Made by a program: the position numbers and the translations under genes. A stretch of 64,000 bases of DNA. It comes from Adiantum capillus-veneris (lineage: Eukaryota; Streptophyta; Polypodiopsida; Polypodiales; Pteridaceae). Below, in pieces: positions 10,356-22,169 of this stretch. The notes under the pieces are model-generated. The model did not search any database and was not told the origin of the DNA. It was given only the letters and a program-made list of their open reading frames with translations. The stretch lies in assembly GCA_014529385.2 (NCBI GenBank), contig CM043968.1, positions 130,195,018 through 130,259,017 of the forward strand, given 5' to 3'. Each line of letters begins with the position of its first letter. The stretch's first letter is position 1.

Positions 10356-11088
10356 GTGAGACAAGAGAAGCTGGCGAGCGTACTGGATTTGAGGTTGTAA
10401 CCGTAGATGGGCGTTCAGGAACTTTAGCCTCCTCATTATCAGGGTAAGAATCCCCAAGGGCCATGGTCTATTATGTAATTCAGCTTCTTTTAGCTTAGGT
10501 TGTTCTTTCTTTCTGTCTTCCAAAATGTTTGCTAGTTGCTGAGCAGGGTCGGCAGCAATGTATGGCCAAAAGTTGGAAAATACAAAGTGAATGTTGCTGG
10601 TTTTGAGGCACTTGCCTTGCCAGAGCTCGAGGTAAGGAGGTTTGTTCTTGAACTGATTGGTGAGCTGAGGTAGGGGCTCTGCTAAAATGTGCATGCTTTG
10701 TGAATGCATGGTAATAGGTAAATGGGCCGGTGGGCACTGAACTGTTCGTGATTGATGAAATTGGCAAGATGGAGCTGTTTAGTTCCACATTCTTCCCAGC
10801 TGTCTGGGCCATTTTCAATTCCAATGCTCCTGTGCTGGCGTCGGTACCTATTCCAAAGTATGGAAGGGACATTCCTGAAGGTTCAAAAAATCTATTACTT
10901 ATACCGTGCAGCATGTGCTTGGGTACTGTGAGTGTATAGGTTGTGATGTCTTAAAGCTTTGTTTCCTGGCAATTGCAGTGGCAAGACTTCGAACTCATGC
11001 AGAAACCAAGCTATACACGCTCACTAAGAACAGCAGAGATCATGTGTGTGTGGAAGTTTATGATGAATTAAAGTCCATCTTGAACTAA
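10356..11088 (+). CDS. THEP1: THEP1/NTPCR-type nucleoside-triphosphatase, 3' exons
   Basis: A spliced host gene, four exons seen: 10356-10443, 10547-10631, 10718-10882 and 10979-11088 (TAA 11086-11088). All junctions have GT/AG and phases agree (codons split at the first and third introns). The readings follow the THEP1/NTPCR family in order: ETREAGERTGFEVVTVDGRSG; VGKYKVNVAGFEALALPEL; FVIDEIGKMELFS with the Walker B Asp-Glu; VPIPKYGRDIPE; VARLRTHAETKLYTLTKNSR at the C-terminus. The family hydrolyses nucleoside triphosphates with slow turnover. The Walker A exon (GPPGxGKT) is not found in the 9.9-10.35 kb stretch or elsewhere upstream, so it either lies before the window behind a retroelement-filled intron or has been lost. 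No stops in the visible exons, which argues for a living gene. Confidence 0.8.
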
Positions 11089-13860
11089 TTTTCCCAAAGC
11101 TGGGGATAAGCATGGCATTTTATCTATCTCAAAAATATCTTTTGGAATGACTACTGATCCTGGTAAGTGGTCCTAGAGCAGTTTTGAGTGCAGATACATG
11201 CAAAGTCTTCGGAAATACCAAGATGAGTCTGTCAGAATATGCCCTTTTATGGCTTCACGCATAACAGGACCAAGATGAAAGTGTATTCTGTTGGAAAAGC
11301 ATGAGCATTGTCCATTAGTCCCAAAGCTCCTCGATGCCATGAGATTTGTGAGAGGTGGTCTAATTTTGTGATTGCTTGGAGTGAAGGTATAATATTGTGA
11401 AGGAATGTGAGCATAGTTTCACAATTCACTTTTTTCTGTAGCCCTCCTCTAGCCAGAGTCCTCTTTTGGTTGGTAGGTGAAAACAAGAACCTAGCAGGTA
11501 TCGGCAAGCGACTGACGTGTATAGACCATTTTTCTGCAGAGTATACCTGCATGAAAACCGCATGTTGAATTCCATGCTTTCTTAAGAAACTGCAAAAAGC
11601 TTCGAAAAGCCACACCTGTGCATGTTTTGGTCTTGTCTCGTGAAATACCACTAAATCTTTCTGTGCGTTTTAATGGAAAGCTAGTAAGACTAAGTTTTGT
11701 CATTGCATATTCACTTCATGGTTATGATTATGCAAGCCCTATGTCGTGTCAATTTCCAAGTTGTGCTGTGTTTTTTGTTGGCTTTCTAAAACAAGCCTTA
11801 GGGAAAAGCGAGATAGGCGTACATGTGAATGTTTTATCATTGTTTACACCTATTGGACCTATTCTTTTGTTTGTGAAGCATTGAAATCTGCGTTTAATTT
11901 ATTTTAGAGTGCAGTGGCCCCTCCAAACATTTTATGTGCTATTTAACTTTCACTTGTTTTAGAATGCCTACACGAGTCCTCAACTCGCTTCTTACCTGAG
12001 TACATTGTCGCCTACTTGCACGAGTGACACTCCAAATATAACAAGCTCTTCATCTCCACAATTGTAATTCTATTAGTCACCTGTTTTTTCAGCTCATGTA
12101 TTATTTGCTCAATGATAGAAAGCAAAAGGAGGTAGTGAAGCTACAAATTGCTTGTAAGAGAATGCAATGGGGCTGGGTGTCCGCTGAAAAAAGCAAAATT
12201 ATAAACCTAGGTCCGAGTTTCATAAATCTCTTCCAAATTCTATTGTAGAGATGAGAAAATTGGCATCATTGATTCTATCACTAGTGCCTCAATCCAGCAT
12301 AAGGTAATCAAGAAGAAGGCAAGGCCCTTCATGCAAAGAAGTGCAAGATAGAAATACGAGGTTCCATCGCAAATATTCTCATGCTAGGATAGTTGCTAGA
12401 CTGTACATCTTATTTGAATTAATCCCTAAGGAACTGCAAAACGGTTCTTTAAATGCATTATGTTTATAATTTTTGGCTAACTATTCTTTAACACACAGAA
12501 GTTTTTAGTCCTATTTGCACAAAAAACATGAGCATGTGACACACATTATTTGTTGTACAAGTCCCCATAGCAAATTTTTCAAAGACACCCTCTATACTTT
12601 ATCGTCTCACATGCTTGATAAAGAGGGCTCTACCACATTTCCATGTGCGATCGGACAGACAATGCATGTATTTCACATTCTTGCTACTATTTTTCCTCCT
12701 TTCTTTGTACTTGGTTAATTCTTCGTTTATTGAGGTGCTATTTTATATAACTGTGAAGGAAGGCTATGTACGTATAACCTGGCTTATTCATGGTGAGCTT
12801 CAAACTCACAATTAAGGAATTTGGTGTGCCTTTCACCTGCATTCCATTCTTGATAAGGAAAGTAGAATTTAACTATTCTAATTCCTTCAGATTTGGAAAA
12901 ATATGCTAAATATCCTCCCGAACTTTTGCAAATTTCCTAATGTTTGTTAAAGTCGCACTCACCTCCTGCATGTTTCCATTCAATTTTTTTCTTTGGAGGT
13001 GGTGAGCCACAAAACCAAGCATGAGGAAGGCTCTAAACAAGTGTATGTATACACACACACACACACAGAGGTGAACACAAACACATGTATTCAAAGAGAA
13101 TGGAGAGGGTGGGGGCCCTATAGTTGGTAAAGTTATGCACCCCCCTTGCCTCTGATCTGGCCTTCCTCCACCAATGTTAGTGCACATCTTGCCTACCCAT
13201 TGCCAGCACCCCCCTTGCAATTGAACTGCAGTTCTTGTCATGTGTAAGGTAATTATTGTTCTTTCTTTCTCTATGTACGTTCCTATTTGTTTGCCTTGTT
13301 TATGGCCCATTTGGCGTTCTTTTGTCTCTGTGTTTTCCATGTGTTGTTTACTCTATTTTGGATTGTCTTGCTATATAAAAACCACCATTGATGCACATTA
13401 CATAAGATACAACAACCAGATAGCTAGTGGCATGTTGAAAGATGGAAAATATATTATCGGGGAGCTATTACAAGAACAACCCATTGAAACACACTAGCCA
13501 AGTACGATGCTCTAGCATCCAACCATTTTGCTCTTGTTATGATGCCTTTTAGGGTTAGTGTTTTTGCATCAAGTCAAAAACTCAATTTACCATTTCATTT
13601 GTCCCCCAAACTTTGTTAAAGCTAGAATCCTCCCATGCCACACATTGACGTTGATTCTCTCAAAACCTTTTTTCTCTTGCTAGATTCATTTTTTAAAAAA
13701 ATTATCTATAAATTACTTTGAAACTTTTACAAAAAACAAAATTTCCCTCTCTAAGAATGCATTTTCTCTTCCTAGATAGAAAGCGTCAAAAGAAGTTAAC
13801 CCCCCTCTCTTTAAGGGCCCACCAATTCAACAACCATTATCATTGATATCTACTAGCATG

Positions 13861-13862
<2 letters not shown>
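11089..13862. other. Non-coding stretch after the THEP1-like gene
   Basis: AT-rich sequence. The first part must hold the 3' UTR. Short open frames show no recognisable domain. A short (AC)n run sits at 13051-13067. I see no tRNA, LTR or conserved coding. Confidence 0.5.

Positions 13863-13863
<1 letters not shown>

Positions 13864-13919
<56 letters not shown>
13864..13919. repeat. (CT)n microsatellite
   Basis: About 28 uninterrupted CT units, standing alone and not inside an LTR. Confidence 0.95.
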
Positions 13920-13922
<3 letters not shown>

Positions 13923-14229
13923 GTATCAAGCCACAAATGATTAAATGGACGGGAGAGGCATCACATGATTGGATGTGTTATATGTTCAATTCAGCATGTC
14001 AACATGGTATGCCTTGTCATTGGAGCACTAATTGAGTCAAGGCTTTGCATAAAGGAGGGGATGCAAAGAATGTAAATAATTTCAAGATTATAAAAGTTAT
14101 TTAAGCACATAATGCAGATAAAATTGAGTGAATGGGCTGAAAACAATTGCAAGTGTGCAAAAGTCAAGCGAGTTTCCGTCAACATCATAGCACTATTGAT
14201 CTTATCACTCTTCATGTACTCATGGAGGA

Positions 14230-15460
14230 AAGCTCGTTGAAAGATAAATGATTGTATTGTTGCTTTGTGGACTTCGAGAAAGCCTTTGATATGATTCCAC
14301 GTAACAATTTGTGGAGAAGATGGAAGAAATTCAAGTATCAAGTGAGTTTATGTTTACACTTTCTCGCATCTATGAGAAGATGATATGTCAATTGCGCATG
14401 AGAAGAGGAATTTCAAACATTTTTGCAAAAACACTTTCGCGGTTAAATAAGGATGTCCATTGTCACCAACTCTATTTGGGCTATGCAATCATCAATTGAA
14501 ACAAATGGTACTTGATTTTATGCAACAAGAAGGCATTGAAGAGGTTACTATTTGCAATGCAATTTTCATGATTTTGTTGTATGCGGACGATGTAGTGCTT
14601 AGCACATACTTTAGAGGATGCACAAAAGCTTATGGTTGTCCTTGGAAACTTTTTCTTGCATATTGAAATGATTGTGAATGAATCCAAAACAAAAGCTATG
14701 CTTGTGAAAACCAATGATAAGGGTAAAACAACAAGATGCTTGAAGTGGTTGAGAGAGGTTTACTTACATTGGAATGATTTTTCTTACAAACTTTCTCCAA
14801 GTCAAGACACAAACACCATATATGCTCCTACTTCTTGAATCGGGATCTCTTCCAATTGAGGTTATGGGCATGGAGGGTTGTGGATTACATGAGAACGATG
14901 TGTCAAAACCCCTCACATTGACTTCTTGCAATTCATGGAAAGTCAACAAAAAGATCAAAAGACACATAAAACTAGGATCTTGAGCTCAAGATAGATGCAA
15001 ACCATAAAGAATTGGTTCGGGAGATGGGATGCATTACACTTTCTACATGATCCCTCAATAGACTCCCAAGTGAATGAATCTTTTCTGCAAGGCCAATCTA
15101 TTATAGCTTGGGAGGAATTTGGTGGGTCACTCTTCATACATTACACCATCCATATTGCCCCCAACTACAAAACCATGTTCTTCGTTGAAAGAGGAAAACG
15201 TACTTATCCTATATGCTTGAGCAGATCCCCTTTTCATTGATATGCATTATTATAGCCATTAGCCTAGCTCCTACTCTCTTCGATGTGAGATATTGCATTG
15301 GAGCAATGTAGAAGAGTCTCATCGACTACACACATTATGATCACTACAAATTCGAGTCTTACACACTACTAGAGTGGTCAGCTTTTTCTCACATCCGAAC
15401 TTGCTTCCCTTGCATTTTTAGCCATGACGATCATGACCGACATACTTTCTTCTCTAGCCA
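14230..15460 (+). pseudogene. LINE reverse transcriptase remnant
   Basis: Degenerate LINE ORF2 over several frames. Recognisable pieces in order: FVDFEKAFDMIPRNNLW (14270-14315, RT motif A), GCPLSPTLFGL from about 14450 (motif B), LLYADDVVL near 14575-14600 (motif C with the catalytic YADD), NESKTKAMLVKT, and a C-terminal run NESFLQGQSIIAWEEFGGS to SRSPFH. The family differs from the L1 copy at 985-7923 (motif B PLSPTLFG versus PLAPFLF) and matches the short piece at 58213. Many stops and frame changes. Confidence 0.65.
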
Positions 15461-15593
15461 CTACATGGACTCCCCATTACAATTCTCATCACCACGGTCC
15501 TTAAGCATCAAGAATCATTTATCGTTCCCACACATAGTACATCACATGTATCTTTTGTCCCCTATGTCATATTTGACCTCAAAGGACGATAAT

Positions 15594-15697
<104 letters not shown>

Positions 15698-15699
15698 GT

Positions 15700-17611
15700 A
15701 CAAGTACCACTGTGCCTGGTATTGGTCAAAATTCTCCCCGGAGACATTAAAAGACAAGGAATCTCCCCATCCTTCGTGGGATGCTCTCCCTACATTGGTA
15801 GTTGCCCTTGGGATTTAGGCCTCATAAAAATTTCCCTCCTAGGGGGGGCGCGAGTCTTTTCTCCTCCTTGGGAAGCAGGCCGCGCAATAAGTCTTTTCCC
15901 CCCACTCTTTGTGCAGCGCTTACTACTCCTACTCCTATTTGTCGCTGCACTCTGCTCTCGCTCACTCTAACACACAAACAAACCCCTCCCCCCATTGGAT
16001 TAATGTTGGCGGCTGGTGCTGGATTGTAATCTCCTTGTCATGATAACATATTGTTCACGATTCGCCTTGAATATGGCTCCTCAGAACATGTACCAAATCA
16101 GGTATTTATAACCAGGTGAGGTATAATCTTTACCCCTCACTTAGCCTTGGCTCTTGCGTTTTCTGTGTGTGTACATGAAAAGTGAGCTTTTGAGGGCCTG
16201 AACACTCACTCACTGTGTTGCAATGGAGATGGTGGAACACAAGGAGGCATCTCAGGTTGGTTTTTTTCTTTTTTCTTTTTGCAGTACTATGCACCACTTC
16301 AAAGCATGCTAAGTTGTTGAGATACCTTGGATTTGATAGCTAATGGTGATTACGTCTGTATTGTTTGGATTAACAATTTTTTGTAATAGAGTACGTCTAC
16401 ATCGTTTCTCCTATGACGTAGGTTGCGCTACTGTTATTAACTGGCTCTTGCAGACTTGATTACTGTGTTAAATTGTTTCGCTGGCAGCTTTTGGGTAAAA
16501 CAATAGTACACCTTTGGCTTGGTGGAACGCCTGCATATATGATGTTCTGGCTCCTGTTTAAGGCTATTTTTTGACAAGCCAATATCGCGCATTAGTCTTC
16601 TGGTTTTGCCGTAGAAACTCTATCCTAGCACTACGCTGCCTGAAAATTGGTATTTAAATAAAAGGGTGATATAATATACTGCATATTGTGAAGTAACTCG
16701 TGTTCCATTTGATACCAAGCTCGTAGCAAGCTACCATCATATTAGTGGGTGCTACCTTTGATGTTGTATACCAAGATGTGATAGTGTTTAACTTTGTTAA
16801 GGCCAGCTTGACTAGATTTAGTAGGTCTTCATCTCATTTGGCATACTAATTGTGGTATGATAGATTCCGTATGGGATTTGGTTTTGCTTAGCCAAGATGG
16901 TAACCTTAAAACTATCAATGGAATTTTTTGTTCTAAAGTTGTTGATTCGGAGACTTTTATGGCTTATGGTACTTGAAGAAGGTAGACAAATTTGAGCTTG
17001 ATAAATCTGGCAAAATATTTGAATATTGAAAAAACTCATCTTTGGGATGATATGGGGGTTAAGACAACTTAGAAGGGGTGGTGGCCTTCTAATCAAAATC
17101 ATATGTATGTTATTAAAGGTCTAAAAAAATGGGGCTATATAGAAACCATACCTATGAGTATTTCCATAAATATTTGGGATAATAACTTTTTTCAAAAACA
17201 ATAAAAAACTGGAATACATAAACAATTTGGACAATAGTTTTAAGTTGAAAAAGCTGTAAGTTGGACATGGATAACAACTGATATAGTCCATTGACACATG
17301 TAAAAGACATCCAAGTTTAACGTATTTGTTGTCTTGTTTGGATGGATGCAAGTGAGGACTCTATCCTTTCTTGGATTTATTTTTTTGGCTTGAAGCAAAT
17401 GACTCTCCTTGACATCACTGGATCTTACTACTGCTTGGGACATACTTTTTAGATCAACTATTGTATTTTTACACTAGAATGAGATCTCATTCTTATAGCC
17501 ATGTACAAAAATAATTCTAAGACTGAGTTGTTTTTGTACTAATCATTGTCACTTGTCTAAAGCCAGTTGTGTCTAATAGTTCATTTATGTCTTATTATAT
17601 AAGTAAAACAA

Positions 17612-17657
<46 letters not shown>

Positions 17658-17721
17658 TGTAAAATGAAGCTCGTGCAAGGTAGAGACACACACACACCCA
17701 CAATGTAAAATAAAGCTTGTG

Positions 17722-17763
<42 letters not shown>

Positions 17764-18008
17764 GTACTCTGCTCGTACTCTTTTATGGAGGATACCTTAG
17801 AGTGGGTGGCCCTTCCTCAAGACTATTTAACACAATGCATTTAATGAAGGGGGTTAGGGGATCCACGGCGTTGAAGTCCATGCATATAACACTAGACAAT
17901 TGCAACCGTTGTTAAAACTAAACCCATGCACAAATTAAATCTAGACAAAGTGGGCAATGCATGCTTACTCAAAATATGGGCTTACAAACATGGGCATGGG
18001 TACATCAT
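15700..18008. other. Non-coding stretch with exon-like signals and AC/GA repeats
   Basis: Pyrimidine-rich leader-like sequence at 15880-15980 precedes short ATG-led frames ending in plausible donors (ATCAG^GTATTT at about 16103 and TCTCAG^GTTGG at about 16255) and a strong pyrimidine tract with acceptor (TTTTTGCAG about 16285). This could be the 5' end of a plus-strand host gene, but no domain is recognised. (AC)n lies at 17613-17655 and (GA)n at 17726-17761. The rest is AT-rich without recognisable coding. Confidence 0.3.
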
Positions 18009-18255
18009 GTGCGCGTAGGTGAAGTGGTTAGTCCACAAAATGGAAACCTGAACCATGAGGTTCCAAGTTCAAGCCCTGACTCTTGGAGGGATAAGAAGGC
18101 CTCTATATAGCCTCAATTTTATCTACCTTGCCTCGAGACTCCAGACAGCAATTTCATGATGTTGATCGCTTCATCCCCCTTCATTTAATGTTATGTGTTA
18201 GTGTCGAGGGTGGCCCTTGGGGAACACAAAACCCCCCCAATTGCGTCACCTTAAT
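18009..18255 (+). mobile_element. tRNA-derived SINE-like element
   Basis: Has an A-box-like TAGGTGAAGTGG (about 18016-18027) and a perfect B box GTTCAAGCCC (18067-18076), about 40 bases apart, as in a tRNA-derived polymerase III promoter. The sequence between does not fold as a tRNA, so this is a SINE head and not a tRNA gene. The 3' boundary is a guess; a conserved-looking tail runs to about 18240. Confidence 0.45.
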
Positions 18256-18889
18256 GGATATCATCTAGATTTGGGAGGATCGCCTTAGCACTAGGCTCAC
18301 TTGTAACAAAAACATAATAATGAACAAATACTCACTTATAGTGGTTGTTCAAGGCCCCTAACTTTCTTGTGCATGAGCATCCTACTTTGTCATCTTCTCC
18401 ATCTTCCTTCACTCTTTTGTCTATTCAGTTATTGCGGTTGTTTTGAAGTGCTAAATTTAAGAAATTGTTGCAGATTAAGGTAGTTTAGTGTCTTTTCTTT
18501 CAATCATGTGTCCAAGGTGGTAACATGATAAATATGCTCAATATGATCAAAGGCTAGATGATTAGGAGACCATAACCTCTATACCAACCAATAATTTCCA
18601 TCAAATTGTGAACCATACAAGGACGTGAATGAAGGTGTGAAAAATACCTGAAAGATTTGCATGAATACACTTCAAAGAGCAAGAAATGTTGGTGGTGAGA
18701 CACCATAAGAGAGAGCATCACCCTTTCCGAGAAGAATAGAGATGCATGTCCAACCATCACCTATGTTTTGTTCACATTTGAAGTTCCTAGGTGTTTTCTT
18801 CCTGGTTGGACTTGTACTTTTGAGTTGAACCAAAGGATTTCAAGTTGTCTTTTCTTTCCATGTAGGAGGCACGTGCGTACACACACACA

Positions 18890-18920
<31 letters not shown>

Positions 18921-19604
18921 GCGCGCATTGCAACTATATCAAACAACTCACTTTCCCTTTGAATTCCAAAACTTTGGACTACTTAGGGGATCTACTCTCA
19001 TATGTGCACACTTTGCTACCATTTATAAGTAACTTGGAATTTTCCAAAGTGTCTTTTGAATCATGATTGAGATGGAATGGACCCTTGATATCAATAAGAT
19101 AAAAGGGTTCTACCTCTGCTAACAACACTTCCCACATGTATTACAATCAATTCTACTGTCTATCAAGGGTTGTGATGAGTCTTTGTTGGCACATGAGGGA
19201 AGCTCATGTCGGTCATATCGATTATCACTTTACCTTGAAGTCATCATGAAAGGGACGGGCACACAATATAGATGTCCAGATTATTTAGGGGAGAAGTTGA
19301 TGCTCCCTTACTCCTAATAAAGAGAGTTCTTACCATGAAGTATTTGAGCTCATTACTTGATAGTTGGTTTAGAAGGTTGGCTAGCATCAGAATTCATGTT
19401 GCCTTTTTTTTGACTAAATTGATTGTGTCTCAATCTTCTTGTGGCGATGGAATTGGCATCTAAGTAATCTGTCACATAAGTGACTTTGTCCGTTTGTTGT
19501 TGAAGGACAGGCTTTTGATCTATATAGAATCGTTGACGACGTAGTTTTTTCCATACTTTGGCTCTAATCTCCTTAAGTCATTGAAAATTATGGATCTTGC
19601 ATTA
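18256..19604. other. Old non-coding sequence flanking E1
   Basis: Degenerate sequence, possibly an old retroelement, without a clear domain. An (AC)/(GCAC) run lies at 18877-18926. The sequence at 19604 continues at 33029 once E1 and one TSD copy are discounted. Confidence 0.4.
18877..18926. repeat. (AC)/(GCAC) microsatellite
   Basis: Interrupted AC run with GCAC units, ending in GCGCGC. Confidence 0.9.
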
Positions 19605-19609
19605 TGACG

Positions 19610-19840
19610 TGTCAAGGCTAGGGACTTGCTACGCGCCGTGTGCGAGCCACAAAGGCTCCTAGCACACAGTCATACAACAGACAAGCTCACAAGGAAGAAC
19701 GGTGTGTCACTCACCTTCCTGCGTAGTTGCGAATGAAGGATTCCCGCGCCGCGAAGAAGAGGGAGACGCCACTACGCCGCGCTCGACCGCCTCGCCGCCG
19801 TCGTGCCGCCGCAACGCTCGATCGCACACACACTCTCACA

Positions 19841-19915
<75 letters not shown>

Positions 19916-20225
19916 GCACACACACAAGGAGATGGTGAAGGAGAAGGTGGAGATGGAGCAAGAGCAACTTCTATTGCACAATGAGAGAATGACTCAATTT
20001 TAGGTTTAATTGGCTTTTATGTGAGCTCACCCCATTCACACTTGGGCGCCCATGCTTAGCCAACTAACCCTAGCATGTTCGTGTTAGAGTGCGCCTCTCA
20101 TTGGCGATCACTCTACCTTTCCCTATTGGACCGACAAGCCCGGTGCCTGACTCTACTTAAATAAATAATACAGTTACGGTGTCCGTCGTAGGCGATAGGG
20201 TGTCCGTGATCCACGAGGGTTAACA
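19610..20225 (-). repeat. E1 3' LTR
   Basis: Runs from TGTCAAGGCT to GGTTAACA and is repeated at 32434-33023. Holds a (CT)n(CA)n block (19839-19925) and, on the minus strand, a TATA-like CATAAAAGCC downstream of GAGCTCA (about 20010-20025). Confidence 0.92.
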
Positions 20226-20241
20226 TTGCCCCCCTTCTTGA
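20226..20241 (-). other. E1 polypurine tract
   Basis: On the minus strand AAGAAGGGGGGCAA ends at the LTR, the expected start site of plus-strand DNA synthesis. The same tract occurs in E2 at 49296. Confidence 0.8.
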
Positions 20242-21466
20242 TGTAGATTCCGTCCTCGGAAGCTATTGAGTTGAAGCTTGGTATGTCCATGTTGTAGAGC
20301 ATCTAGATTTGAATCTGCAAGGCAAAGTCACTGTTTTAGCAAGCGGAATTATATTGCCATAAATCATGAGGGGAATGTAAAGTACATGTGGAAATGAGTA
20401 AATGCAAGATTTATGAAATGTTAGACTGCCATTAAGGACAAATAAATTGCACTTTGAGTAAATTAATTAATCAAGAGTTTTGAGCTTATGGGTGAGTCTA
20501 TCAATTAGTTAGCTATGACTAAGGTTAAAACAACTACTCTAGTACTAGCTAAGCTAAGAAGATTATCTAAATGCAAGATTCCCTAATTATGCTTTTCAGC
20601 TTTGATTAGCCAACTCGCTCTCACAACTGCAAACAAAAGCTTGAAATGTTAACTGTAAGCTCAATGGAAGTCTTTTAATTTTTCTTTATTTTTTATTTAT
20701 TTTTTTATTTTTTTAAAAAAATACTTTTTTACTTTGGGTCACAATCATGTGACGTGTGTGCTTATTTTGTATGTCCGGGGTTTTTTGCTTCTCAAGGAAA
20801 AGCACCCACACTGGGAACCTCTAGGGCTCTAGTACCATAGACAATACATGTGAGTGAAGTACCAATTCAAGCCAGGATTTCTCTTCCAGCGTAAGATTTT
20901 TCATTTGTGGCACTTATGTTTTTTTTTTTTGCTTCCATTTCCTTGGTATTCGCACTAGTGTTTTTTGTTGTTTAAGTGAGCAAGCTTTCTCTGCCTAAAA
21001 CATTCCTAAGGTCTCAAATACTCGGATAATTTTATTAGCTAGGCCTAGTGGTCAAGTAAATGAGTTAACCTAAAGTCACGGTCTCCTAATCTCCAGGCTC
21101 ATCCATAAGATTAAACTGGAGTTCAATCAACTTAAGCAAAGACAAATTTATACATCTATAATGGCAGATAGCAATCATAACTATTGCACTCAAACAAAGC
21201 ATGAAAAATCATTATTAGCAATTACACATATCCACCAACATGAATCATGGAAAGTAGTACACCTGGAGGTATGGAGTGGCTCATTTCGTTGATGCAGATG
21301 TCCTCAGCCATGTGGATGGAGATCCATATAAGTCCTACCTAACACATCCAAAAACAGGTACTATACCTCTAGGAGGCATGTCAGTGTGAAAAATTAAAAC
21401 TCCTAAAAAACAAACTCAAAACACAATCTAGACCCCTAACCTACCTATCTGTCACCCCTTTTAGAA
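20242..21466 (-). other. E1 3' non-coding region
   Basis: About 1.2 kb of AT-rich sequence without a gene, including a T/A homopolymer stretch (20680-20730). Pieces near 20760-20880 (GGGAACCTCTAGGGCTCTAG) recur in E2 at about 49890, so this is inherited element sequence. Confidence 0.6.
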
Positions 21467-21898
21467 TCAAGGAAAGAGGATATTATATAAACCGGGTGGC
21501 CACCCTAAGGCTAGGCCTCTATCCTCATCATCTAGATAAATAAAATCGTTGTCCGTGAGGCCATAGTCTTCCTCGGTCTCTATTAGTTCCTCTTCATCAT
21601 CCTCTTGTGCAAGCATGCTAATCAAGAACCTCACGATGCGTGGATACTCATCTTGTGCAAAAGAATAAGCATGTGCCACTGGAGACACGTTCGCTACTGG
21701 GTAGGGATCACTAGTTAGCCATAGACGTATCAGCCATTCTAACTCCTCAAAATTTCTCTCACATGCAAGGCTCTCTATCAAATCCCATTCCCAAGAAAGT
21801 ATAGGGTAGCATAGGTAGAACACTTGAGGAAAAGACAAAGGGTACCTTTCATCAAAAATAGAAGTGCATGCCTCTGGTGAAGTAGCCATTTCTGACAA
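21467..21898 (-). CDS. E1 extra ORF of 143 codons
   Basis: An intact frame of 143 codons (MSEMATSPEACTSIFDERY start) between the end of pol and the 3' LTR, the place where some plant gypsy elements carry additional or envelope-like genes. It is rich in aromatic residues in the first half and strongly acidic at the end (EDDEEELIETEEDYG). I see no signal peptide, clear membrane segment or known motif. A minus-strand TATATATA lies at about 22060-22070, roughly 165 bases upstream, and could give a separate transcript. E2 lacks this ORF although flanking 3' sequence is shared. Function unknown. Confidence 0.5.
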   Translation of the reverse strand: MSEMATSPEACTSIFDERYPLSFPQVFYLCYPILSWEWDLIESLACERNFEELEWLIRLWLTSDPYPVANVSPVAHAYSFAQDEYPRIVRFLISMLAQEDDEEELIETEEDYGLTDNDFIYLDDEDRGLALGWPPGLYNILFP

Positions 21899-22169
21899 TA
21901 CAGATAGATTTGGTTAGGCCTTTAAAACATAAGAGTTGTTTTTGTGTGTTGCTTGAATTGACACGGTGAATTTGGACTTATATGTAAGATCTGATAGGGT
22001 GCTCTCTCGTTGCTAGTCGCTCTTGCTCTTTACTATTTTTGTTTTTTGTGAGTATAAGGCTATATATATACATTCCCTAATATTGGAATTGAGAGGTCAG
22101 GGAGGAAGGTTGAGAGGGGAGCGAGTGAATGATTGATGTTAGCAAACACTCCCCCCTTCCTTGGGTAGA

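Noticed and set aside
13864-13919. CRISPR or satellite array
   Set aside because: Simple dinucleotide repeat; no spacers or longer unit anywhere in the window.
16222-16255. Start exon MEMVEHKEASQ of a host gene
   Set aside because: Donor and ATG are plausible, but the next exon runs into a stop in that phase; kept only as a weak signal in the findings.
18009-18090. tRNA gene
   Set aside because: A and B boxes are present but no acceptor stem or cloverleaf; better explained as a SINE head.
19702-20003. Frames encoding Ser-Leu and His-Thr runs (also at 15.5, 32.55, 48.7 and 57.1 kb)
   Set aside because: Direct translations of CT and CA microsatellites in LTRs; no gene.
21467-21898. Envelope protein in E1
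   Set aside because: Position fits, but no signal peptide or membrane anchor is visible; left as unknown ORF.
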